A stretch of DNA of 64,000 nt, taken from positions 73,048,999-73,112,998 of the forward strand of contig OY755241.1 in NCBI GenBank assembly GCA_963576725.1, in the 5' to 3' direction. The translations under genes and the position numbers were made by a program. This DNA comes from Azorinus chamasolen. Lineage: Eukaryota; Mollusca; Bivalvia; Cardiida; Solecurtidae. How positions within the stretch are numbered: position 1 is the stretch's first letter; each line of letters begins with the position of its first letter. Shown in pieces: positions 43,197 through 54,766 of the stretch. The notes below the pieces were generated by a model that was not told where the DNA came from, searched no databases, and saw only the letters and a list, made by a program, of their open reading frames with translations.

Positions 43197-44883
43197 ATTT
43201 TTATACCCCCCTTTTGAAAAAATGGGGGTATATTGCTTTGCACATGTCGGGCGGTCGGTCGGTCGGTAGATCGATGGTTTCCGAACGATAACTAATAAAC
43301 GACTTGGCCTAGAATCTTCAAACTTGCTGTGGTGGTTGGTCATGACAAGTAGATGACCCCTATTGTTTTTGAGGTCACTAGGTCAAAGGTCAAGGTCACC
43401 ATGACCTAAAATGGTGAAATAGTTTCCGATCAATAACTGCTCAAGGGTTTGGCTTGGGATCTTCAAACTTGCTGTGGTGGTTGGTCATGACCACTAGATG
43501 ACCCCTATTGATTTTGAGGTCACTAGGTCAAAGGTCAAGGTCACCATGACCTTAAATGGTTAAATTGTTTCCGATCAATAACTGCTCAAGGGCTTAGCTT
43601 AGAATCTTCAAACTTGCTGTGGTAGTTGATCATGACGATTGGATGACCCTTATTGATTTTGAGGTCACTAGGTCAAAGGTCAAGGTCACCATGACCTTAA
43701 CTGATAAAATGGTTTCTGATCAATAACTGCTCAAGGGTTTGGCTTAGGATCTTCAAATTTGCTTAGGTGGTTGGTCATGACAACTAGATGAGTCCTATAG
43801 TTTTTTAGGTCACTAGGTCAAAGGTCAAGGTCACCATGACCTTAACTGGTGAAATGGTTTGCGATCAATAACTGCTCAAGGGTTTGGCCTAGGATTTTCA
43901 AATTTTCTGTGGTGGTTGGTAATGACCACTAGATGACCCCTATTGCTTTTTAGGTCACTAGGTCAAAGGTCAAGGTCACCATGCTCTTAACTGGTCAAAA
44001 GGTTTCCGATCAATAACTGCTCAAGGGTTTGGCTTAGAATCTTCAAACTTGCTGCGGTAGTTGGTCTTGACAACTGGATGACCCCTATTTTAATTGAGGT
44101 CACTAGGTCAAAGGTCAAGGTAACCATGACCTTAACTTGTAAAATGGTTTCTGATCAATAACTGCTCAAGGGTTTGGCTTAGGATCTTCAAATTTGCTTA
44201 GGTGGTTGGTCATGACAACTAAATGAGCCCTATTGCTTTTTAGGTCACTAGGTCAAAGGTCAAGGTCACCATGACCTTAACTGGTGAAATGGTTTGCAAT
44301 CAATAACTGCTCAAGGGTTTGGCTTAGGATCTTCAAACTTGCTGTGGTGGTTGGTCATGACCAGTAGATAACCCCTATTGTTTTTGAGGTCACTAGGTCA
44401 AAGGTCAAGGTCACCATGACCTTAACTGGTGAAATGGTTTGCGATCAATAACTGCTCAAGGGTTTGGCTTAGGATCTTTAAACTTGCTGTGGTGGTTGGT
44501 CATGACAACTAGATGACCCCTATTGATTTTGAGGTCACTAGGTCAAAGATCAAGGTCATCATGACCTTAACTGATGAAATGGTTTCCAATTAATAACTGC
44601 TCAATGGTTTGATTCGGGATCTTCAAACTTGCTGTGGTAGTTGGTTGTGACCACTTGATGAACCCTACAGTTGTTGAGGTCACTAGGTCAAAGGTCAAGG
44701 TCACCATGACCTTAATATGTGAAATGTTTTCAGATCAATAAATGATCAGTGGTTTGGCTTAGGATCTTCAAAGTTGCTGTGGTGATTAGTCATGACCGCT
44801 AGATGACCTCTATAGTTGAGGTCACTAGATCAAAGGTCGGGGGGGTCTGGGGGGGTATACATGTTTTACAAACATCTCTTGTT
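43197..44883 (+). mobile_element. Helentron-like element with ten exact 145-bp units
   Basis: The hairpin start is ATACCCCCCTTTTGAAAAAA / GGGGGTATATTG. A GGTCGGTCGGTC tract is followed by ten units at an invariant 145-bp spacing. Each has CAATAACTGCTCAAGGGTTT, GATCTTCAAACTTGCTGTGG and a block of five AGGTCA half-sites. It ends GGGGGGTATACATG ... ACATCTCTTGTTG. The nuclear-receptor-like block is annotated separately. Confidence 0.8.
43372..44712. promoter_or_regulatory. Tandem nuclear-receptor half-site blocks (ERE-like)
   Basis: Each unit contains four AGGTCA and one TGACCT in 36 bp: spacing 2 (DR2), 1 (DR1), 0, then AGGTCA-CCA-TGACCT, which equals the consensus oestrogen-response palindrome with 3-bp spacing. 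The palindromes start at 43393, 43538, 43683, 43828, 43973, 44118, 44263, 44408, 44553 and 44698. Those at 43973 and 44118 have mismatches. Whether any receptor binds is unknown. Confidence 0.6.
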
Positions 44884-45261
44884 GCCTTTGGCGTGATACA
44901 AATCTGATTCTATAGGTATGCTGTTTTGCCACTTCCTTTATCTCCCTTTTTTCATTTCTGGTCTGTCAAACGAGATTTGACTTTTACATAGTAGACATGG
45001 GAGATCCTGATTAGATGTCCTTTGCGGGAACTGTCTGATCTGCGTCTGCTCTGTCTGCAAAAAGGTCTAAAAATTTTAAGCATCAAAGAGGAATGACACC
45101 CTGGGATTTTCTCACATTGAATTTTATAAGGTCCAGTGTACTCCATTCTTTATAGGGTAAATCCTTTAATTGGGGATACCTTGGAAAGCATTCCATATTG
45201 TCCATGTGTATAGAACGCATTATTAGTATAAAACATATAGTAGAATTTTTAATTGTTATGG
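44884..45261. other. MITE A palindrome remnant and unassigned sequence
   Basis: ATGGGAGATCCTGATTAGAT ... GCGTCTGCTCTGTCTGC at about 44995-45060 is a decayed family A centre. No exon seen. Confidence 0.5.
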
Positions 45262-45462
45262 TTAACCCTTTACTCCAGAAAAAACCCACTTGTCTGTGGT
45301 ATTGAAAACAGTTACACCCAGATTAGAAAAAACTCCTTTTGGAGCCTTTTTAATCATGGTGTGGAACGATTTGGTTGCAGTTTCTGCCATGGCCAGAAAT
45401 TGTACTGTGGCCATGGGCAATTATAACAAAATGGTTTGGGTAATATTCATGATACCATTTTT
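45262..45462. mobile_element. MITE family A copy, cut by a Helentron-like element
   Basis: TTAACCCTTTACTCCAG begins the copy. The centre is AGAAAAAACTCCTTTTGGAG with its mirror. The right half stops at TTTTTTATACGTCC, the start of the next element. Confidence 0.6.
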
Positions 45463-45464
45463 TA

Positions 45465-46718
45465 TACGTCCACCTAATAAAGGTGGTTGTATATTGTCGT
45501 GGCCCTGTCCGTCCGTCCGTTCGTTTGTTCGTTCGTTCTTCCGTCAACATTTTGTTTGTCCACTGTTTTCTGGGAAAACTGTTTGACAGATATTAATGAA
45601 ACTTTACACAAATGTTTAATGCATCAAGATCTGAAGCTGAGTTGATTCTGAGGTTCATTTGATTTTTCATTTCAGAGTTATGGCCCATGTCCTTAAATAT
45701 ATGCAAATAGTTTGTCCGCTGTTTTCTGGAAAACTATATGACAGATATTAATGAAACTTCACAAAAATATTAAATGCATCAAGATCTGAAGCTGAGTCGA
45801 TTCAGAGGTTCATTTGATTTGTCGTTTCGGAGTTATGGCCCTTTTACTTAAAAAATAATGCAAATACATGCAAATAGTTTGTCCGCTGTTTTCTGGGAAA
45901 ACTATTTGACAGATATTAAGAAAACTTCACACAAATGTTTAATGCATCAAGATCTGAAGCTGAGTTGATTCTGAGGTTCATTTGATTTTTCGTTTTGGAG
46001 TTATGGCCCTTTTACTTAAAAAATAATGCAAATACATGCAAATAGTTTGTCCGCTGTTTTCTGGCAAAACTGTTTGACCGATATTAATGAAACTTCATAC
46101 ACATGTTTAATGCATCAAGACCTGAAGCTAAGTCGATTCTGAGGATCATTTGATTTGTTGTTTTGGAGTTATGGCCCTTGCACTTGAAAAAATTATGCAA
46201 ATATGAGGATGGCCATAACTTTTTCATTTGAAATGATATTTACCTCAATTTTTTTATATGGTTAAATCTTAATGTGAATTTTCACATATATTGCGGGGAA
46301 TTTGATATGTCATTTTATTCTAAAGTTATGGTCCTTGAACTTCGTGTGTTCATTGCTTTGTCAGTCGGTCAAGTTTTAGTTTGTCTGTTGTTTTCTGGGA
46401 AAACTATTAAAATCATATAAATGAAACTTAACACAAATGTTTTAAGTAACAAAATTTGAAGCTGAGTTTATTTTGAGGTTCATTCAGTTTGTCTTTACAG
46501 AGTTATGGCCGTTGCACTTTACAAAAATCTGCAAATATAAGAATTAGCTTTAACTTTTTTTTAAAAAAAGATACTCACTTCAATTTTTTTAAAAATAGTA
46601 TCACCTTAATATGGAAATCAAGATCTGAAGCACAGATTTGAAAATGTCAGCACTTATAAGGCATGTTGAATCAGAAAGTTTGCAAGTGGGCGTATTATGT
46701 ACCGTATGCAGTACTCTT
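45465..46718 (+). mobile_element. Helentron-like element, second copy of the 20605-22014 type
   Basis: It starts TATACGTCCACCTAATAAAG and ends GTACCGTATGCAGTACTCTTGT. It contains six to seven alternating-length units identical in layout to 20605-22014. Between the last units there is an extra block (about 46200-46380) absent from the other copy. Confidence 0.8.
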
Positions 46719-46747
46719 GTCTTGCATGGTGTTTCATGAATTTTAGA

Positions 46748-46981
46748 TTAACCCTTTCCCTTATAGAAACATGTTTTAACGCATTTGCAAACAAAGTAGA
46801 CCCAGATCGAACTGCTCCTAGAGGAGCTGTGTGAGCAAGGTCTGCTGTGTTTTTTGCAAATGAAATTTGAAAGATCTGCTTCTTTGGTTTCTGAAAAGGC
46901 TGCAGTGTCTCCACGGCACCCCCATACTCCATTGTAGCTGTTTTGTATATGGATATTCAGTGATTATTTACTGGGTGTTAA
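46748..46981. mobile_element. MITE family A copy
   Basis: TTAACCCTTTCCCTTATAG to TTACTGGGTGTTAA. The palindrome is GCAAACAAAGTAGACCCAGA ... AAGGTCTGCTGTGTTTT around GCTCCTAGAGGAGC. Confidence 0.75.
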
Positions 46982-47002
46982 TATCTAGAATACATAGTAT
47001 TG

Positions 47003-47319
47003 AGTTAGACTTCGATTTCTTGAACTTCAAGGGACCTTACAGATAAGTTCAAGATGTTAGAGGTTCGAGTCAACCGATTTATAATCTGACTGATATCTCA
47101 GGTTCGCAGATTAATGCGGGTATAAAAGTAATGCTGAAAGCACCTGTAGGAGAATTCAGCATTATTTTCAATCACCTTTAAGCTGTCACATGTGTTTCTA
47201 GGTATGTGTAGTGATACAATCAAGAACAATTTCGGTATTGTAAATTTTAGGAGACCTAACTTTTATTTCGAGTTATCCAAAAATTTGGGTTATTAGAGTG
47301 CAAGATATTGAAGTCTGTT
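47003..47319. mobile_element. MITE family E (GACTTCGAT... ends)
   Basis: The left TTAGACTTCGATTTCTTGAA and the complement of the right TAACAGACTTCAATATCTTG form TIRs. An internal imperfect hairpin AATGCTGAA ... TTCAGCATT spans CACCTGTAGGAG. It is possibly mariner-like (TA at the boundary). Confidence 0.6.
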
Positions 47320-48079
47320 AAAATAGAATGGAGAAAGGGTTAAAAAAATAACCCATTAGTTAGTATGTAGCCTGTATATTTTCCAGTATGGTTCTGCTTT
47401 ATCTGGACTTTCATGTCACTACATTGCTTTTGGTTAAAACAATTACATGTATGCTTTAATACTGTAATAATATATTTAGTATGAAGTATGAAATTTACTT
47501 ACTTGACATATACAAAAATATTGTGAATTTCAAGTAACAGACAGTAACTTTTTTGCACACTAGCAGCAAAGTAATGGTTACCTATGAAAAAAGTTAGAAC
47601 AAGATAAAAGCAACCTAGTAACTTGATGTCACTGTAGAATCCAGTCAGACTGTCTTTGAAACTCTGAATGGTCCGTAGAAAAATTATCAAAAATTTTTTT
47701 TTAGAAGCATAACAGACAGCAGTTTTATTAGACAGAGTGTGTAAAAAGAATGGAAAAAATAAGGAAAGAATGGCCGGTACTTATAAAGCAGGAAAGGTTT
47801 ATTTACTTTTTCCTCTTCTTTTATCCCATGAATCTTATTCTCAAATTCTTGTCTGCCAGTCATTGGTAAATTTTCGGGATAGTAAACATGTCAGATCCTG
47901 ACCAGGTGTCTTCTGCAGTGACTATCTGATCTGGATCACCTCTGTTTTGCAAAACAGACATCAGCTAGATATGTATGTCTGTAGATTGTTTTAAGGGTTT
48001 AAGAGGCATAAGAAAGACTTTCTCTTAAATTGAAATTTTGTGGGCTCCAGTGTACTTCCTTTCTTTATAAGGTAATACC
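47320..48079. other. No gene recognised, one MITE A remnant
   Basis: TAAACATGTCAGATCCTGAC ... GGATCACCTCTGTTTTGC (about 47883-47950) is a decayed family A palindrome. The rest is unassigned AT-rich sequence. Confidence 0.5.
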
Positions 48080-48315
48080 TCTAACCCTTTCCCTCAGGTA
48101 ATGTGTTTTTCACGCATTTGCAAGAGGATTAGACCATGATCAGATGGCTGTAGGAGCTGTCTGATCAGGATCTGCTCTGTTTTGTAAATGGAACTTGAGA
48201 GATCAGTCTTACTTTATACAGTGGCTACACTGTTTCACTTTCCATGCTGCGTTATAGTTGTTTTGTCTACAAATGCTGAAATTTTGGGGTAAAAATTGAA
48301 CAGGGAAAGGGTTAA
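48080..48315. mobile_element. MITE family A copy
   Basis: CTAACCCTTTCCCTCAGG to GAACAGGGAAAGGGTTAA. The palindrome apex has collapsed to GATGGCTGTAGGAGCTGTCTG. Confidence 0.8.
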
Positions 48316-48429
48316 GCAGGAGATTCATTTGAAAGCAGCTCATAAGTGTCCATGTGGGTAGAACACAATGTTAGTAATATTAGCATGAAAATACATTGGT
48401 GTTAAAAACTCATTGAATGACATTATGTA

Positions 48430-48870
48430 GTATAACCGTGTATATTACCTTACTCCATGAATACACCTTTCAAACAAGATACACCCCGATTAAGGAACTC
48501 CTGTAGGAGCTGTATGATAGAGGTATGCTTTGTTTGCTTATGATATGTTAATAATCTATAGATTGTTGTTTAACCATGTGTATTGCTTTACTCCGTACAT
48601 ACACTTTACTACGGTTTTACAAACAGAATACACCCGGAATAGGGAGCTCCTGTAGGAGCTGTACGATAGAAGTATGCTTTGTTGGCTTATGATATGTTAG
48701 TGACCCATAAATGGCTGTATAACTTTGTATATTGCTTTACTCCATATTGTCATAAAAACACCTTTCTACAGTTTTATAAACGGAATGCACTGGGAATAGG
48801 TGTAGGAGCTGTATGATGGGGGTATGCTCTGTTTGCTTATGATTTAAATAAATATGACTATAACATGCTG
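48430..48870. repeat. Three tandem MITE-A-like units of about 140 bp
   Basis: TTACTCC.T..ATACACCTTTC, then AAACAGAATACACCCGGAAT, CTCCTGTAGGAGCTGTA and TATGCTTTGTTTGCTTATGA recur three times. This looks like internal tandem amplification of one MITE rather than three insertions, since no TTAA separates the units. Confidence 0.65.
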
Positions 48871-49405
48871 CTATGATTAACGCATTCCTGTGTCCATAGA
48901 CATTTATAACAAATGAAGTCTAAAATAAGTGTCCATTACCTGAATGTTCATCGAGAAAAGGTTAATAACCAATGTGTAACCAGTAAGTTTGTGTTTTTAT
49001 GTTTTTCTCTGAATTGTTTCTGCTTTATCTGGACCTTGTCAGTGAGGTGGGATGCTTTTTTGAGATGCAGATCCTGATCGGGCAGATCTTAAAGGAATTG
49101 TAGAACAGTTTCTGCATTGAAACAGGAAAATGAAAAAACATATGCATATAGATGGAAAATAGCCTTACAATGAAAAATAACATTATATTTATATAAAGGT
49201 ATATGAACCACCTTCTTAGGTTGCTCTATAGTATTTATAACACAATAAGGTGCATAATGTTATACATGTATATAGTAAGGTATTACAATACAGATATTGT
49301 ATGGGACAGACCCTGGTTCTAGTCGTACTGGGAGACACAGAGAAACTTAATCTTGCTGAGAGTAGGTAATGATCTCACTAGTAAATTTATAGTGGAGTTA
49401 AACTC
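48871..49405. other. No gene recognised
   Basis: Low-complexity AT-rich sequence. The short tract AGATCCTGATCGGGCAGATC (about 49068) may be another decayed family A centre. Confidence 0.45.
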
Positions 49406-49648
49406 TTGACCCTTTCCCTGTACTACAAATCTGTGCCTGCTGGATATCCATATCAGAATAACTTAGTTGTGAGGAGGTATGAAAGGTGTAACATTGTGGC
49501 CATTTTGAGGAGTATGGGGACAGATTTGTCAGATTACATTGGTAAACAGAGCAGACCCTGATCAGACGGCTCCTATAGGAGCTGTCTGATCTGGGTCTAC
49601 GCTGTTTGCAGATGCGTGAAGGCAAGTTTGTACGAAGGAAGGGGTTGA
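49406..49648. mobile_element. MITE family A copy with perfect apex
   Basis: TGACCCTTTCCCTGTAC to GAAGGAAGGGGTTGA. The apex GACGGCTCCTATAGGAGCTG is intact. The terminal TTAA has mutated to TTGA on both sides (as read on each strand). Confidence 0.75.
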
Positions 49649-49669
49649 TTCATAAACTAACATTTCTAT

Positions 49670-49900
49670 GATTCTGCAAACAGTGTGCACCCAGATAACG
49701 TAGTTGGTATAGTAGTTGCCCTTAAATGTCTGTTCAAATGGTCCATGCATATAGAAAAAAATGACAAATTTACGTTTGAGTTTAATAAACCTCTTGTTCA
49801 TCGACACACTTTTCTACGAGTTTGTAAACAGTGTGCCTTCAGATTAGACAACTGCTTCGGTAGTTGTCTGATCAGGGCATGCTCTGCCTTTGCTTATGAT
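49670..49900. mobile_element. Two MITE A-like palindrome remnants
   Basis: CTGCAAACAGTGTGCACCCA (49674) and GTAAACAGTGTGCCTTCAGA ... GGGCATGCTCTGCC (49815-49890), the latter with the hairpin AGACAACTGCTTCGG / TAGTTGTCTG. Confidence 0.55.
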
Positions 49901-50552
49901 ATAAAAGTATTTGGTTGCAGTTTATGTCGTTCCTGTGTTCATGGGCTACTATAACAGATAATCTAGTGACTATTCACAATGCCTTCTTTTCTTAAATGGA
50001 TGTTTCACATGCATATATATTGATGGTAAATATTCTTATAATTGAAAATAACAGATTCGAGCCACCTTCATTAGTTACTCTATAGAGCGTATGGCAAAGT
50101 AAGATACATGGTAAACTATATAGTCATGGTATTCACTGTACTCTGGTTGTATTTGGATTGTCAATTAATATAATGAATGGTATACATTTTAGTCTGGTAA
50201 TGAATGCTAATTATAGTACTAATGAAATACTCCCATTTAAAGTACATGCTGTGAAAAATATGGAACATTTGATGCCACATGACTTTATGTAATGATTTTT
50301 TATAGTTTGGATCCAAATGATATTCCCAGCAATGCAGTGTACCGTCAGGTTCTAAAGTAATGGAGACTAAAATTTTGTGTGCTAATATTAAGAAAAAAGA
50401 AAGAGCGGAATTCATTTTCCTTTTGACTTTGTTTTTATGCCCCCCGTAAGTTAAAATGTTTCTTGGTTTTGTTTCTTTCAGTCTTCTTTTTAACTTATCT
50501 AAGATAGGGGTTCTCTCAAATAGAAATTTTAACACTGTTTTAATGATGCCAG
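49901..50552. other. Sequence before LINE ORF2; Helentron-type start relic
   Basis: TTTTTATGCCCCCCGTAAG at about 50430 is a truncated Helentron-like 5' end. The immediate leader of ORF2 (50450-50552) is T-rich. A 124-codon frame on the minus strand (50161-50535) shows no recognisable domain. Confidence 0.45.
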
Positions 50553-53500
50553 ATGGAGACTAAAATTCTTTCTGTAAATTGCCAAGGCCTTGGATCCTTA
50601 GAGAACAGGAGAGATATTTTTGATTACCTTAAAATAAAACAATGTAGTGTATATTGCCTGCAAGATGTGCACTCTACATACAATACTGAAAAAAATATCA
50701 GAAACCAGTGGGACTGTGAAGGAATTTTTAGTTCAGGAAACTCTCAATCTAGAGGTGTTGCAATTCTCTTTCAAAATTAAGGGAACTGATTTTAAAATAT
50801 ACCGACATATAACAGATTCACATGGAAATTACATTATTGTTTACTTATCATTAGACAATAATAGATTTACATTGATTAATCTTTATGGACCAAATGAAGA
50901 TAATCCATTATTTTATGATCACCTAATGAGTCAAGCTGAGAAGTTTACCAATGACAGTATCATAATGTGTGGGGATTTTAACTTTGTTCAAGAACCTGAT
51001 TTAGATTACAATAATTATAAAAATGTAAATAATGTAAATGCTCGATTAAGAATATTAGAGATTAAAGAAATGTACAACCTAACTGACCCTTTCAGAGAAA
51101 AGCATCCTGACTTAAAGCGATTTAAAGCGCGTTTAGATTTATTTATTTCTTTCTGAAAATTTACTGAGCTCAGTCGAAAAAGGCGAAATTGAAGGAAATT
51201 ACAGATCAGATCATTCAATGATAACTTTACATCTTACGTTTAATCCGTTTCAGAGAGGAAAATCCTTATGGAAACATAACAACACGCTGCTTAGAGATAT
51301 AAACTACTTAAAAGATATTAATGAAAATATTGAGGAGATAAAACAACAATATGCTGTTCCTGTTTACAATATGGAAAATCTTGGAAAAGTACCAGATGAC
51401 AAAATTCAGTTTACAATAAATGATCAACTCTTTCTAGAAACTTTACTTATGGAAATAAGACGGAAAAACATGTCTTATTCTTCTCATAAGAAAAAGCAAA
51501 GAAATACCTTAGAAAAAGATACTATAGAAAAAAATAGGCTCATAGAAAATAATCTTACACCTAAAATAAATGAATTGTCTGACCTCAATGCATTGCTTGC
51601 AATTATTTGAAAAGAGAAAATGATTGGTTTCATGATAAGATCAAGAGTAAATATAATTGAAAATGATGAAAAACCTACCTCATATTTCTGCAAACTTGAA
51701 TCATATAACTGTACCAGCAAAATAATCCCCAAAATCGAAAAAGATGATGGAACTGTTATATTAAATCAACATGAAATTTTGGAAGAAGCAAAACTCTACT
51801 ATGAAAAACTCTAAAGGGAAGATCTCTCTGAAGATACTGAATTAGATTTAGAAAGTGAACTTATAAATTGCAAATTTAATAGGCTCAGTCTGCAAGATTC
51901 GACTTCTCTTGAAGGACTTCTTACATTAGAAGAAATCACAAAGTCACTAAAAATATGTCAAATAACCGCAGCCCTGGTTCAGATGGTTTCACTGCTGAAT
52001 TTTTTAAAGTATTTTGGAAAAAAAATAGGAACTTTTGTACTGCGATCTATTAATTATGGGTACAGAACAGGAGAACTATCAATTACACAAAGGGAGGGGA
52101 TTATTACCTGCATACCTAAAGACAATAAACCTAGACAGTACTTAAAGAATTATAGACCAATATCATTACTGAACTGTGTGTATAAGATAGCTTCAGGGGC
52201 AATAGCGAACAGATTAAAACATGTGTTAGATAAACTGATTCATGAGGACCAAACTGGATTTATGTCCGGTAAATATATGGGTCAAAACACAAGGCAAATT
52301 TATGATGTAATGCAATATGCTGAAGAAAATAACATACCCGGATTGATACTATTAGTTCATTTTGAAAAGGCTTTTGATTCTATTTCCTGGAAATTTATAC
52401 AGCATGTGTTAAAACTCTATAAGTCTGGTGACTTTTTTATTACTTGGGTAAATATTTTTATTGCAAGACTGACTGTAAACCAAGGGGGGCATTTGTCTAA
52501 CTTCTTCACCATTAGTCGCGGTTGCAGGCAAGGGAGTCCAATATCAGCTTATATTTTCCTGTTATGTGCAGAAATACTAGCCATAAGAATAAGAAATAAT
52601 ACCAATATAAAAGGAATTACCATTAATGGCACAGAATACAAATTATCTCAATAAGCGGATGATTTGTCAACAATATTTGATGGATCCAGCTCATCACTAA
52701 ATGCAACATTGAATGAATTGCACAGATTCGCTAAATATTCTTGTCTAAAAGTAAATTTTGAAAAAACACATGTCATATGGATAGGATGTAAAAGTATAGT
52801 ACTGATTCAATAAAAACCAAGTGGAAGTTTTCCTGGGGAGTGAGTAGATTCAAACTGTTAGGGATGATTTTTGATGTGGATCTCTCAAAAATGGTAACTA
52901 TCAACTACACTGAAAAAATACAAAATATAAGCATAATAACAAATTGGAAACGTCGGTTTTTAACACCTTTGGGGAGAATTACAGTCATAAAAACACTTCT
53001 TCTACCACTTCTTAACCACCTTTTCATATCATTGCTAAATCCTTCCTTTGAAATATTAAAAGAAATAAACACAATGTTCTATGATTTTGTTTGGCAGGGA
53101 ACTGCAAAATAAAACACAATACTGGTTAAACAGTATTTCGAAGGGGGGTTGAGAATGATAAATTTAACATCTTTTATCGATGGACTAAAATCAACTTGGT
53201 ATAGAAGAACAATTAATAGCTATGGAATAAAATTGTAGAAGGTAGCATAAATATCAAGAAAATTTTCTCTTTAGGTCCTGAATACATTACTGTATGTGAA
53301 AATAATACTTCAAACGCATTTTGGAAAGATGCCCTCAAATAATTCCGCAAATTACTAACATTCTACAATCCAGAAAATATATCCCAGTTGGTGGCTACAC
53401 CAATATTTTATAATAATAACATTAAAATTGGAGGAAAATGTATATTTTACAAATCCTGTTTTGAAAGAGGCATTTCACATGTTAATGACCTTATCACTCA

Positions 53501-53988
53501 TGATGGAAACTTTCACACTTATAACTCTTTCTGTGAAACTTATAACATTCATATATGGCTTTTGTAAAGTTTCTTGGTCTTATATGTGCAATAAAAGGTT
53601 TCATAAATCATTTCGAATTTACATCTATGATACAAAAAATGCCGGATCCTTCTCTTCCATTAAATGCATTAATACTGCTTAAACAGAATAAAGGCTCAAT
53701 GCATCTCTACAACATACTTAATAAAAATGATGAAAAACCAACAGCAATGACCAGATGGAACCAGATCTTTCAGATAAAGGATGAAGACTGGAAGAAAATT
53801 TACCAAACACCTTTTAAATACAACTTTAGCTCAGATATAAGATGGCTTCAATGCCGAATAAATCATAGAATTTTACCTACACAAAAATACCTTTTCAACA
53901 TAAAAATTTCAAAACAACCTACTTGCAATGTTTGTGGAGAAGTAGAAACAATTCAGCACATGCTCTGGTCATACCAGAAATATTTTTA
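50553..53988 (+). pseudogene. L1/Tx1-like LINE ORF2 (endonuclease, RT, zinc knuckle), multiply disrupted
   Basis: Domains lie in order across several frames. The APE-type endonuclease has VNCQGLG, LQDVH, NLYGPN, MCGDFN and RSDHS. The reverse transcriptase has RPISLLNCVYKI, HEDQTGFMSGKYMGQNTR, LVHFEKAFDSISW, SRGCRQGSPISAYIF and LxxFAKYSCLKVNFEKT. The C-terminal zinc knuckle is CNVCGEVETIQHMLWSY. Damage includes a frameshift near 50770, stops at 51154, 51608 and 51812, and TAA at 52652-52654. The last falls exactly on the Tyr of the catalytic YADD box, leaving ADD. The final zinc ligand is Tyr instead of Cys or His. Dead; the clade assignment is by overall pattern only. Confidence 0.88.
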
Positions 53989-54766
53989 ATGGAAGTTTTT
54001 CAGTGGTTACAACTATCCAATTATGACATTACTCTAAATGAAAAGGTATACCGTTTCAATTAGGACAATTCCTTTTCGTCTGCAGATTTAATAATTTTAC
54101 TGGAGACCAAACACTATATTTACTTAACTAAAATGAACAAAAGAAAACTATCAATAATTCCATATAAAAATAAGATTTTATCTGCTTACAAGACTTTGAA
54201 ATATATAGCGACAAGAGAAACCAACTTGAAAAATTTGACCATACATGGTCAAAATATTACTTTTTATTTGAAGACAATCATGTAAAATAAACTACATGTA
54301 TTCAATTTTTAAAAAAAGGCCCTGGCAAATTAAAATAGATTCCAAAAATACAATTATAAGCATAATACCAGTTTATGATAAAATATTACGAGAGAACCCC
54401 AATCAGACATTTTTTTTCTCTCTCTCTATTTCCCCCCTTTTTCCCCTCTCTTTTCATATTCCAAAAAACTAATTGTCTTAGACACCGTACTGACACAAAA
54501 AGAGACGTAATCACCTCATATAGCATGTTTTTTGTGTACAAATTTAAACTTATTACAACTAGTCTATCAAAAATGATATTGTTAAAAATATGAAAATTGT
54601 ATGTAATTATGTATACTAACCATGATACATAAGCTACTAACAAAACACTTTTTGTAAGGTATGATGGGGGGTGGTCCTCTCCGACCTTCTCATACCTATG
54701 ACGGGGAGAATAAACGAGCACTCAGTTTGGTGTCTTGAAAAAACCCAACAACAACAACAAAAAAAA
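53989..54766 (+). mobile_element. LINE 3' region and A-rich tail
   Basis: Degraded coding sequence and 3' untranslated sequence contain a CT-rich tract (54413-54455). They end in AAAAAACCCAACAACAACAA and an A run, followed directly by the resumed host repeat. Confidence 0.6.

Larger units (their letters stand above)
40779..54766 (+). mobile_element. 5'-truncated L1/Tx1-like LINE, interrupted by later insertions
   Basis: The host repeat reads ACCTTTATT at 40770-40778 and resumes with ACCTTCATT and GCACACCAAAC at 54767, where uninterrupted units have CCTTTATTGCACACCAAACC. These 9-bp repeats (one mismatch) look like a LINE target duplication. The left side starts within an ORF1 coding region (stop at 41138-41140). 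The right side ends with ORF2 and a CAACAACAACAAAAAA tail. About 9.4 kb of MITEs and Helentron-like elements lie between the two ORFs. Treating both as one insertion is inference. Confidence 0.65.

Noticed and set aside
50500..54390. GGGGTTCTCTC before the LINE ORF2 and its complement near 54395, as possible terminal inverted repeats
   Set aside because: Only 11 bases match, and the ORF2 element is a LINE with an A-rich tail and a better-supported target duplication farther out.
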